This document shows, piece by piece, positions 45,358 to 54,994 of a stretch of DNA of 64,000 nucleotides. The notes under the pieces were generated by a model. The model saw only the letters and a list, made by a program, of their open reading frames with translations, was not told the DNA's origin and did no database searches. The first letter of the stretch is position 1, and every line of letters begins with the position of its first letter. This DNA comes from Orobanche coerulescens. Lineage: Eukaryota > Streptophyta > Magnoliopsida > Lamiales > Orobanchaceae. The DNA lies in contig CM065814.1 of assembly GCA_033398695.1 (NCBI GenBank), positions 102,984,501 to 103,048,500 of the forward strand, read 5' to 3'. Both the position numbers and the translations under genes were made by a program.

Positions 45358-47125
45358 GTAACTTCTTCAACATCTTGGATTTCGATTTTGTGTTGAGATA
45401 TGATGTTTTGGACGTTATAATCATGTTATGTGAAGGGATATGTATATGATTATGAGTTTGTATAAGGATTCATTGGATTATTGAGGGATTATTCAAGAAC
45501 ACTTTGAATATCGAGTTGAAATTGGGGGTTTCGATTAATTGTTGTTGAAATCACGTTTTAGGATATTCATTTTGGATTATTGATCATTTGGAAGATGTTT
45601 GTTGGTTTGAAACACTTCTTGGAGGATTTGATATTGATATATTGAGATTTGATTGTAAACAATCGGAGTTTGGCCACAACGTATTCGATATAATGCCCCA
45701 ATGAACTTAGTTTAATCGTATCGACGTTTCGAGTTCGTTATATTCGTGTTTGATTCGTATATTAAGCGAATTGTTGGTGCTTGTGTAATTCAAGGTTGTT
45801 CGAGTGGCCGGTATTCCCTATTAAGGACGTTGTTCGTGGAAGGACTTCCTCGCCTTCGGTTTGAGGCAAGTTTTATACTTGTACTAGTCAATGAGATTAA
45901 TGTCATCATATATGTGTATAAATGTGTTGTATCATTCCGAGACTTAGTCTCTTCATGAATTCATTGATATTGAGAGATCGTTCGATACGATACCTTTCGG
46001 CAATTTTGCCAAATATTTATTGTTGTTCGTTAACGGCCGATTGAAGGCATTGTGATACTCATTATTAATGTCATTGTCGATAGCTGGTTCGCGGGGTCGA
46101 TGTATCGATTGTTGTTAATATAGATGTCAATTTAAGACATTGTTGAGATCATTGTTATTCCTTTTTGGATTGTCATTAAAACTGTACACGCCGATTAAAG
46201 GCATTGGCTTATTCATTTCTCACCTTCGTCGTCGGTAACCGATTAAAGGTGCCGAGGCATCCTTCATATCATTGTTATCGAATTGCCGTTCGCAGGCAAA
46301 TCAAAGTATTCAATCATTCATCATATCGTTCACATCGATTAGCCATTATAAGGAAATCGAAGCGCTCAAGCATTCATGGAATCATCCGCTGCATCATTGT
46401 CATCGGTTAGCCGTTCTAAGGAAATCGAGGTGTTGAGTTGGGACTGTCGAGGATGGTGCTGGCCGACTCAAGACAACATACCATCCCCTAATTGTGATAC
46501 GGCTTTCATGCCGTGGCTTCGGCCCTAATTGTGATACGGATTTCATGCCGTGGCTTCGGCCCTAATTGTGATACGGCTTTCATGCCGTGGCTTCGGCCCT
46601 AATTGTGATACGGCTTTCATGCCGTGGCTAGGCCCTAATTGTGATACGGCTTTCATGCCGTGGCTTCGGCCCTAATTGTGATACGGCTTTCATGCTGTGG
46701 CTTCGGCCCTAATCAATAACAGCTTCGGGCTGTTTCGGCTTCATGTGATTGTGATATTTGTGATTTGGTGAGTGGTTTTTAGGCCTTGTGATTGTCTTGT
46801 TAATTTCATTGGAGCCTCCGGGCATTGTGATTCATATTTCATCCTGTTCTGGTTTGGTTCATGTCGTGTAAGTCATTGTGGTATTCTGTGATAATGATTC
46901 GCCGTTGGGCACTTATGTTCTAACCTGTCGAATAGGTATTAATAGTATGCCATGGGCATAGTATTTCACGAATGCTCGGTTCTTACCTTGGTTTGTGAGC
47001 ATCTCGTATTATTATCATCATTATACCGTTTCATTCTGCCTTTGGATGCATATCATGTTATACATGTATTTGATGTTCATTATCTGATGACCGACTGTGG
47101 GGCGGAACATGTTTTCATGTTTTAG
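45358..47125 (+). other. Putative two-intron leader in LTR G
   Basis: Donor AGAG|GTAACTTC (45358), acceptor ATTCAAG|G (45794; 437 nt), exon of 71 nt, GC donor TTGAG|GCAAGTTTT (45866), acceptor TGTTTTAG|G (47125; 1260 nt). The second segment holds a series of short stem-loops and the 37-bp repeats. Confidence 0.45.
46487..46712 (+). repeat. Six 37-bp tandem repeats in LTR G
   Basis: Each unit contains CCCTAATTGTGATACGGC followed by TTTCATGCCGT, so ACGGC can pair with GCCGT within the unit. One unit has a base change in the stem and one has lost two bases. Upstream (46030-46440), diverged units of similar type (GCCGATTAAAGGC, TTGCCGTTCGCAGGCAA) can also form stems. Confidence 0.85.
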
Positions 47126-47765
47126 GTGCTTGCGAGGAGAGAGTTGAGGCACAGGGGCATGACGATGGCGACGAGGCATTCGAGCGATACTAGTCCGAGT
47201 TGTTCATTGTTGGTCAGTCAGTTGGAGTGTACTCCAGTCTTGTCAGTTGTTGTCGTGTTGTTTTACCCGAACAGATGTTCGTGGATGCTGTTGTATTTCA
47301 TTTTGGCCATGTAGGCCACTTTTGTCGTTGAAATTCCTTATCGGAATATAGTGTCGGATGTCATGGTAGGGACTATGATTTTCCCTTGTTGTTTAATTTA
47401 ATGTATTTTAGTCATGTTCGCCTGGTGGATCTCCTGGCGTGGGGTCCACGGCACTGTAATAACCCAATAGAATTTGGGGGTGTTACAATTACCCCACCTC
47501 TGAGACCACTATAATTGTCTGTGTTATTTACTGTTTTACTGCATCATACTTTAACTGCTGCATACATTGTTAAGTGTTTCATTAAGTTGATTTCTATTCG
47601 TCATCAGCTGACTTCCGCACATATCCAAGAACAAACGACTCCAAGTCATTTGTTTGACTATCAGCTGAAGAAACTCACTCTTCGTGAAAAAGAGTTCAAG
47701 AGTTTCAACAAGTCTATTCACCCCCCCCCTCTAGACTTGTTCCTGGACGACTTGTGACCTACAAG

Positions 47766-47777
47766 TGGTATCAGAGA
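47766..47777 (+). other. Element F primer binding site (tRNA-iMet)
   Basis: TGGTATCAGAGA begins two bases after the LTR. It is complementary to initiator tRNA-Met apart from the final base. Confidence 0.9.
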
Positions 47778-47843
47778 GGTTGGTTCATTTTTTTTTCACG
47801 AACCAGATCTATATTAGATATATATCTTAACTCTCACTCTATA

Positions 47844-49486
47844 ATGGAACACATGGACTCTAGACTCCCTGTCTTTTCAGTTGACGAGTATGATCTGTGG
47901 AAGATAAGAATGCAGGCACATTTATCTTCAATTCATGACGACATGTGGTGCATCATTGAAGACGGTCCATTCATTTTTGAGAAGGACAACACAGCCGAGG
48001 AGATCGCAGCTGGGAGGCCAGAAAAGATTCCTAAGAAGAGGACGGAGCTGACCCCCGAAGAGAGAAAGCTGGCCAATCTTGACAACCGGGCCAGAGATGT
48101 GTTATATCAAACTCTTGACAAATCCACCATGGTCAAGATCAAAAACTGTAAGAATGCCAAAGAAATTTGGGACACATTAGCTCTAATGTGTGAAGGAACG
48201 GAGCTGATCAAGGAAAACAAGCTGTCAATTGCTACCCAAAAATTTGACAACTTTAAAATGAAGAATGGTGAATCTATAGATCAAGTGGACACAAGGTTCA
48301 CTGAGATTATCAATGAGATCAACTCCCCGGGCAAAACCTATGGCAATAGGGAAATGGCGCTAAAGGTCCTCAGATCTCTCAACCCCGAATGGAGCATGAA
48401 GGCCGTAGCCATGAGAGAGTCCAAGGACCTGAATAAAATAATGATTCAGGAGCTGTTTTCTGATCTGAAGGCTTACGAGTTCGAACTTCCAAATTCATCC
48501 TCAACTGAGCCTGCAGAGAAGGGAATCGCATTTGCGGCCGAGTCCCCTGCCAAGAGCCTATCTGATGTGAAACCTCCAAATCCACTAGCTTTTGAGGAAG
48601 AAATGGCTTTCATAATGCAAAGGTTCAGCAATTTCAGAAAGAACTACTCCAAGTATAAGAAAAACTACAAGGAGAATCCAAGAAGGAACCAGAAGGCTGG
48701 GAGCTGGAAAGTAGAATGCTACAACTGTCACAAAATAGGACACATCCAAATGGATTGTCCCGAGCTCAAGAAGGACGAAACCAAGAAGGAGGTGGGCAGA
48801 AAGGAAGACAGAAGAAAAGCTCTCATCGGAGAAGACCAGGAGCATGTTGAATCAAGCGGCGGTTTCTTTTCTGATGAAGACGAGGAGTATGATTGCCTGA
48901 TGGCAAACCTAGCTGATGAAGAGGTAACTTCTAAACCCACCGGTTCAAATAATAGCTCAGCCATGTCACAAGATATGGATCTACATGAATCGGTAAATCA
49001 GTTATTTAAAGATTTTGAAACACTCAAATCTGCACACCAAGCTGTATCAGCAGAGAAGACTCAGCTGCAAGATGAGAATAGGCAGCTGAAAAATGATTTC
49101 AAATAACTCAGCCTAGATTTAATTAAGGTTGAGACAACTACAGCTGACTTTAAAAACCAGGCAAATGTCAATACAGCTGAGATAGATCGGTTAAACATTT
49201 TACTTAAAGAAAAATCAGCTGCACTTGCTCATGCCAAAGCTGAGTTTACTAAGCTGGCACAGATAAATAAAACTCAGGCGCAGGAAATAACCTCCCTGAA
49301 GGCGTCTTCAACTATGGGCGAATTGTGTACTTATAAGAGGTCACTATATACCAAATCAGGCCTTGGATATGATTCTCACACTCCCTCTAGTTCTGAAACC
49401 AAGTTTATCAAGGGAGAAACAATGGTCTCGATCACGAGCCTGTATAAACCGATATTCAAAAAGCAACAATGCCAGTCAAACGTCTA
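47844..49486 (+). pseudogene. Element F gag (Sire type) with knuckle and coiled coil, one internal stop
   Basis: The likely start is MEHMDSRLPVFSVDEYD at 47844, 80 bp after the primer site; the frame is open a little further upstream. The copia gag core includes YDLWKIRMQAHL, KNAKEIWDTLALMCEG, and NREMALKVLRSLNPEW. One knuckle, CYNCHKIGHIQMDC, lies at 48718-48759 and an acidic segment follows. A long heptad-rich region (ETLKSAHQAVSAEKTQLQDE onward) is cut by TAA at 49104 and then continues in the same frame to about 49486. This C-terminal coiled coil is typical of Sire gags. It would build the particle and bind RNA. Confidence 0.87.
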
Positions 49487-49903
49487 GCTGCAATCGAGTT
49501 ACACTGCATGACCACCTAGACAGCGACTAGGCAATGGCCTGTGCAAAAGCAAAGCTGCATACAACATGCCCACTATTACCAACAACTCCCCAAAAATAGA
49601 TTTCATAATGGGAGGGGCATGGAAACCTCAAGGTTATCCTAATTACCAAAATGAACAAGTGTGGAGACCACAAAGATTTAATAAATGGTCTCACTTAGAT
49701 TTAGAAATGGCCCACACTATCAAAATTTTGAGGAATATCCTATACAATCCAACCAAGATTTAGACCTCGACCACGTATTACATTATAAGGGTTATAATAA
49801 TAATAATGAATTCTATAATCCAAGGAGAAATCAATTCTCCAGGAAACCAACTAACCCCAAAGGACCCACACAAATTTGGGTACCTAAATCTCTGCTTATT
49901 TAA
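49487..49903 (+). pseudogene. Element F gag-protease linker, broken
   Basis: Short open pieces (49566-49763 and 49685-49903) are rich in Asn, Gln and Pro (GAWKPQGYPNYQNEQVWRP, NGPHYQNFEEYPIQ) and end in GPTQIWVPKSLL, the motif found just before protease in Sire elements. There are two frame changes and several stops. Confidence 0.7.
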
Positions 49904-50779
49904 TTGCATAAAAGGTGGAAGGACTACAACCACATCTCCTCAAGCTCAAATTTTGGAGGTGAAGAATGGTTTGTAGACTCTGGATGCTCGAGGCATATGA
50001 CCGGGAACAAGAAGATGCTGACCAAATATATCAAAGAAAGAGGTCCCGATGTAACCTTTGGAGATATCTCTAGAGGACAGATAAAAGGCTTTGGAGAGCT
50101 GCACCGAGGAAACATTGTCATATCCAAAGTTCATTATGTCAAAAGGCTCAAGTACAACCTCCTGAGCATAAGCCAGTTCTGTGACGAGAAGAATCTAGTA
50201 GTATTCACCATCTTGAAGTGTATGGTGATAGACATCTTATCTGGAGAAATAAAGCTACAAGGTTTCCGAAGAAGAGATGTCTACATGATTGATTGGAACA
50301 CAGGAACACCTAACTCCTGTTTTCTATCCAAGACAGTAGCTGAGAATGGATGGTTGTGGCACAAAAGACTATGTTACCTAAACTTCAAAGCCATCAACAA
50401 GATTAGTTCTCAGAAGCTGGTCAGAGGACTTCCAAATGAAGCATTCAAGAAGGAAGCACTCTGTGATGCATGTCAGAAGGGAAAGCAGACTAAGGCATCA
50501 TTCAAGCCAGTTCAGCCTACAACGCTCACATCAAGGATCTTAGATCTACTCCACATGGATCTATTTGGTCCTATCAAGCCAAGGACTTTGAGCGGCCGAA
50601 AGCATGCACTTATAATAGTAGATGATTATTCAAGGTACACTTGGATCATTTTTCTATACAAGAAAAGTGAAACCCTGACCAAGTTACCTGAGCTGCTGAG
50701 AAGGATCCAGAATGAGAAATCCCTCTCCATAATCAAGACTGATCGGATAGATGAGGAGAGTTTCTCAACAAGGCGATAA
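49904..50779 (+). CDS. Element F protease, GAG-pre-integrase and integrase N-half
   Basis: 292 codons. Protease: WFVDSGCSRHMTGNK with Asp at residue 25, then GFGELHRGNI and KYNLLSISQFCD. Integrase HHCC domain: WLWHKRLCYLNFKAI, where the second His is Tyr-shifted, and CDACQKGKQTKASF. Core: LLHMDLFGPIKPRTLSGRKH with the first catalytic Asp, VDDYSRYTWIIFLY, then the second Asp region degraded to IIKTDRIDEE. The frame stops at 50779. The initiating Met is internal to the polyprotein. Confidence 0.85.
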   Translation: MHKRWKDYNHISSSSNFGGEEWFVDSGCSRHMTGNKKMLTKYIKERGPDVTFGDISRGQIKGFGELHRGNIVISKVHYVKRLKYNLLSISQFCDEKNLVVFTILKCMVIDILSGEIKLQGFRRRDVYMIDWNTGTPNSCFLSKTVAENGWLWHKRLCYLNFKAINKISSQKLVRGLPNEAFKKEALCDACQKGKQTKASFKPVQPTTLTSRILDLLHMDLFGPIKPRTLSGRKHALIIVDDYSRYTWIIFLYKKSETLTKLPELLRRIQNEKSLSIIKTDRIDEESFSTRR

Positions 50780-50794
50780 CCGACAGCCGATCGA

Positions 50795-51690
50795 ATGGGA
50801 TCCAAAGATGAGCTCTCTGCAAATGTGACGCCACGTGAGAATGGTGTTGCCGAAAGAAGGAATGTAACTCAAGGAAGCAAAGCAAGGTCCATGATTGCGA
50901 CCTGTTTAAAAGGTTCTCGGGTCAAGCCGCAACACGACCTTCCACACCTGCAATGGAGTATGATAGTAGGGAGACATGGAAAAACTCCCTATGAGGTCTG
51001 GAATAATAGAACTCCTACCGTTGCTTACTTTCATGTTTTTGGTTGTAAGTGTTTCATCCACAACAACGGTAAAACACAGCTAAATGCCTTTGATGCTAAA
51101 ACTGATGACGGTCTCTTTATGGGATATTCCCAAAGAAGCAAGGCATATAGAGTTTTTAATAAAAGAACCTTAGTTGTGGAGGAAACACCCCATGTTGTTT
51201 TTGATGAATCTACCGTTGAGTACAGGAAACAACTTGAGCTAATTGAGAACAAGCTCAAGTCAAAGAACCTTGAAGAAGTCATTATACATGACACTGGAAT
51301 GGTGGACTCACCTGTAGATCAGACTTATGACCCAACCGCACTGATGAAGACCCAACTGCAGATCAGACAGGATCACCAAACCTATCTGATCCAGTTGCTG
51401 TGGAAGAAGACCTAGCCGGAGCTGACAAAGACTCATCTGCAGATCAGAACCAAGCTGCAGATGACAAGGCGGTAGCTGATCCAGTTGCAGACCAGAACCC
51501 AGCCGATGCAGATAACCACCAGAGCAATCCAACAGGGGGAACAAACCCAGAAGAGGACGATATCCCCAAATGGCTCAAGGATCACCCAATTCAGCAAATT
51601 ATCGGAAAGTTGACTGATGGAGTTAAGACGAGACAGTCAACCCTACCAGCAGGAATGGCGATGTTCTCATGTTTCATGTCGCAAATTTAA
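50795..51690 (+). pseudogene. Element F integrase C-half and acidic linker to RT
   Basis: The segment 50795-51415 shows ENGVAERRN with the final catalytic Glu, a garbled stretch around 50870-50960, then TPYEVWNNRTPTVAYFHVFGC, GLFMGYSQRSKAYRVFNKRT and VVFDES. A frame change leads to an Asp/Gln/Ala-rich linker (51416-51690; repeats of ADQNPAD type) ending WLKDHPIQQIIGKLTDGV, the usual entry to copia RT. A TAA at 51688 then interrupts the frame. Confidence 0.82.
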
Positions 51691-51863
51691 CCCAAGACTA
51701 CAGAACAAGCCTTGGAAGATTATTCATGGATTAATGCCATGCAAGAGGAATTGGAGCAGATGGAAAGAAACAAAGTTTGGGAACTAACAGACAGACCCGA
51801 TCACAAGAAAGTTATTGGCACCAAATGGGTGTATAAAAACAAGAGTGATGAAGACGGAGCTGT
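51691..51863 (+). pseudogene. Element F RT, N-terminal part (cut by H)
   Basis: It encodes LEDYSWINAMQEELEQMERN, KVWELTDRPDHKKVIGTKWV and YKNKSDEDG, the start of copia RT. At 51863 the codon run is broken by the H LTR. The same frame resumes at 61926 ([11 protein letters not shown]), and the repeated GCTGT shows that the insertion was clean. Confidence 0.9.
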
Positions 51864-52078
51864 TGTAATACCCAGTTGTAACTCAGTAATTATCATTCAG
51901 TAATTGATACTCAGTAATTTCATTCATCATTGATCATTTGTCACTCATATTCAGTCATGGTATTCATCATTCAGAGTAATTGTATCGTGTATCAATCGTC
52001 ATTCATCACTAATATGATTGGAGTTTCGTGCCGTGTTTATCATCATTGTCATTTTCGTTGCAAGCTGTGCTTGAGGAG

Positions 52079-52640
52079 TAGCGCACGCTACATACTCCTT
52101 TTAGCGTACGCTAATTGGGTATAGGTAGCGCACGCTACCGCTCAGCTTTAGCGCACGCTAAGGCTACCTTTGGCCGCATCCGTAAGGTACCGGATCGCAG
52201 TGAGATTATTTGTAGTGCACGCTACGAGTGGTAAGTAGCGCGCGCTAACGGGTTGTAGTAGCGCACGCTATATGTGTGGAGTAGCGCGCGCTAGGTGCGG
52301 ATCAGGTTGAGTCCAGTGGCTACTGGACTGCACCGGATTTTTTCATAGCTCACGGTTTGCATTGTTGTTAGCGTTCGGAACCGATATATTAGCGCACGCT
52401 AAATAATGATTGTAGCGCACGCTATCGAGGTTAGATCGAGGCGATGATTTTCGGACTCCGATCGGGCGTCAAGTATTTCGCTAGCGCACGCTAACAATGG
52501 ATATTAGCGCACGCTAGTAGTATGGCCGTAGCGCACGCTACAAAGAGGTACGTAGCGCGCGCTACCGTGTTCGGACGGTAGTCTTGGACTACCCAAATTA
52601 CTCGTTAGCGCACGCTATGCACAAGGGCTAGCGCACGCTA
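52079..52640. repeat. TAGCGCACGCTA palindrome array, H 5' LTR
   Basis: Sites start at 52079, 52102, 52126, 52149; 52213, 52236, 52259, 52282; 52346, 52369, 52390, 52413; 52482, 52505, 52529, 52553; 52606, 52629. Four quartets start 134, 133 and 136 bp apart, followed by a final pair. Steps are 21-24 bp and gaps 53-69 bp. Sites 52346 and 52369 are damaged here but better in the 3' LTR. This is the most regular array in the window. Confidence 0.94.
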
Positions 52641-52652
52641 ACCTGGACTGAG

Positions 52653-52659
52653 TATAAAT
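52653..52659 (+). promoter_or_regulatory. TATA box of the H 5' LTR
   Basis: TATAAAT lies 13 bp after the last palindrome. The 3' LTR copy is at 60276-60282. Confidence 0.74.
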
Positions 52660-52833
52660 TGGGCAGTTTAGTCAGAGTTCGTCATTTTTCATCTCATTTC
52701 ATTCCTTCGATATTTTTGGGCGATTTCGAGCGATTCGGAGAGGGTTCTTCGAGGTGTAATCATCAATCATCATCTTCAAGCTCATCTTTCGGATTGACCA
52801 TCATTTCATCATCTTCATCACATCGAATCAAAG

Positions 52834-53945
52834 GTATTAATCTCTTGGATCTAGAATTTCGGATTTTTGGGTTTTCCTTCCGATTTCTTCGTGTAAGCTT
52901 GGATTATCATTGGAATATGTTAGTTATGGATTATCTACTTGGATAAATATATTCCTACGGATTTAATGGTTATTTTCGGAATTATTTCAAGAACCCTTGG
53001 GGTTGACTTCGGTTAATTGGGGATTTTCCGGTTGATGTTGTTGTAATCATGAATTATGAATTCCTAATGGATTATTGATATCATTGAAGTGTTTTGTTGG
53101 TTAGAAATACTCAATTTGGTGTTGATTTCGACATATGCGGGATTGGATATTTTCGAAGTTGTGTGGTTGGTTATGTATTCGTTGGAATGCCCTATGAGTT
53201 TGATTATCGTTGTTTCGACCTTTGGGTTAGTCGTGTTTTGTTGTTTAATACGTGTATTGAACGATTGTTGGTAATTATTGCTATTCAAGGTTGTTCGAGC
53301 GACCGGTATCTTGGTTAGGACGTTGTTCGTGGACGGACATTCTTCATCGGTATTGAGTAAGTTAAATCTTACTCGGTTAAAAGGATACTCATTCCTTTTG
53401 TTGTTGATTGCTCATAATCATAATTCATTCATCATAATAATAATCATTTTGAGACTTGTAATTGTCGAATAATCATTTCATTCACGAGGAACGACGGTTC
53501 CAAATCATTTCATTGGGTTATCAATCACATCACTATTACTTTCATATCGGTGAGTCATCTTGGCCTTGTCTAATTATTATTCATTGATATTCATCATGGT
53601 CATTCTCGTTCATGTGACCTTCCGGGTTCATATTGCGTGGCCGGGTGTGGCTGTGTGGAATTTTTAGTCGGGCACACGATGGTCATGTATTGGGTTCACC
53701 GATACATCGGACCGCACACTGCAACGCTTACCTCCGTGAGACTAATTAGGTACAAGGACGGGTGTGTCCGGTCATTCGTCTTGTACACTTGCACAGACAT
53801 TACGGGCGTACTATGATGCTCCTCTTCGCCGTAATTCATAATTAAGAATATTTCATAACTTCATTAATTCATGATTGTGTAATTTCAACTCTTGAGGATT
53901 GTTGTTACGTATGGCGGCCCGTTGGGAGATTTTGTTTTCGTGTCA
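52834..53945 (+). other. Putative two-intron leader in the H LTR
   Basis: Donor TCAAAG|GTATTAATC (52834), acceptor ATTCAAG|G (53289; 456 nt), exon of 67 nt, then GTAAGTTAAA (53357), a GT donor where G has GCAAGT. The likely acceptor is TTTTGTTTCAG in the 3' LTR (61562); the 5' copy reads TTTTCGTG there (about 53940). Confidence 0.42.
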
Positions 53946-54294
53946 CGGCAAGGCAAAGGCACGGGAAGAGCATGTTGACGGCGATGAGTCCCGATGATAC
54001 TAGTAGGGGGCCCCAAATTGCATCATTTATTCATCATTTGTGTTTCCTTTATTTATTCCACGCAGACATTCCGTTTGAATGCTCATTTCATTCATGTTGT
54101 GTATTTTATCGTCACATAAAATACACATGTATTCTATTTTATCCTCGGGTGTGTTGTATAAAACTCCTCATCGGAGTAATTGATGTTGTAATGTGGTTCG
54201 GTACTACATTTACTGTAATTCATTCATTTTCATTCGCTGGTGGGTCCCAGTGGGGTCCACAGACCGTAATATCCGCCTAGTTTGGGGTGTTACT

Positions 54295-54994
54295 GAGTTG
54301 GTATCGAGAGTGGTTTTGAATACTACCCTCCAAGTCATGTCTCATTTGAAATCATCGTCATCGGACTAGTATCATTGGACTTTCGCGTCACGTGTGACCT
54401 GTGCAAATGCCGAGCCAATCGGACCAAGAACTGTAAGATTTCTAATGCCATGGTATAATTTCGCATTAATCATTCATTCATAATTCATCGATTAACAGTC
54501 CTCAATCATCATTGTCATTTTGACCGGGACGGTCGAGTTAACTCATTAATCACCAATTCATTTCATTGTTCATTGTTGATCGTGAAGATCGAATCATTAA
54601 TCTTGTTAACTCATTCAAGATAATCATTTCAAGAACTTCATCCGATAATCATGTCACGTCAATCAATCATTCATGTAATCGTTGTATTTGAGCGCGTATG
54701 CTCATTTTCATCATTTCATAATATAATCATAATGTGATACTCATGCGAGATGTATAATCATCATATGACTTTCCACTTCAATATGGAAAGGGCTGGCGAG
54801 AGGGCGTGGAGGACGAGGCCGTGGAGCGGGCCGAATCCCGAGAACTCGTGCGAATACCCGTGCAAATGCCAGAATAATGCTAACTCATCGAGCGGCGACA
54901 CCGCCACTCACTCACCTGGACGCAATCATTCATCGTCAGGAGTCGTACCGACACGGCTCGGTCGGAGGGTGTCCGGGTCGACCCACTCGCATTT
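54295..54994 (+). other. Element H primer-site region, leader and broken gag N-terminus
   Basis: TTGGTATCGAGAGTGG (54298-54313) is a degenerate iMet primer site. A leader rich in CATTC/ATCAT runs to about 54780. From 54786 an Arg/Gly-rich segment (GAGGACGAGGCCGTGG) represents the gag N-terminus but changes frame at least once before 54995. Confidence 0.7.

Larger units (their letters stand above)
44461..47487 (+). mobile_element. Solo LTR G (gypsy, related to H)
   Basis: 3027 bp from TGTAATACCCGG to GGGGTGTTACA, flanked by perfect ATTAC duplications (44456-44460 and 47488-47492) with no internal region, so it is a product of LTR-LTR recombination. The start (TGTAATACCC..TTGTAA.TCAGT) and the transcribed half are homologous to the H LTR, but the U3 palindromes are unrelated. 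It has no significant ORF. Confidence 0.93.
43256..47763 (+). repeat. Element F 5' LTR, interrupted by solo LTR G
   Basis: It begins TGTTAGGAATACTTG and ends GACCTACA just before the primer site. Without G and one ATTAC copy it is 1476 bp. It contains three 66-bp tandem repeats near its start and a TATA box at 44060. The part after G (47493-47763) is C- and T-rich before the end. Confidence 0.85.
51864..54294 (+). repeat. Element H 5' LTR
   Basis: It starts TGTAATACCCAG and ends GGGGTGTTACT, where the 3' copy ends in ACA. It contains 18 palindromes (52079-52640), a TATA box (52653) and the leader with splice-like motifs. It matches the 3' LTR over its whole length. Confidence 0.94.

Noticed and set aside
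52079..52640. Regularly spaced short repeats look like a CRISPR array
   Set aside because: The repeats are 12-bp near-palindromes with 9-12 bp linkers inside a plant LTR next to a TATA box. There are no spacers of constant length and no cas genes, and the array is duplicated in both LTRs.
52659..53472. Small ORFs repeated in both H LTRs (60-95 codons)
   Set aside because: They are duplicated only because the LTRs are. They lie in the leader downstream of TATA, cross the putative splice motifs and show no known domain.
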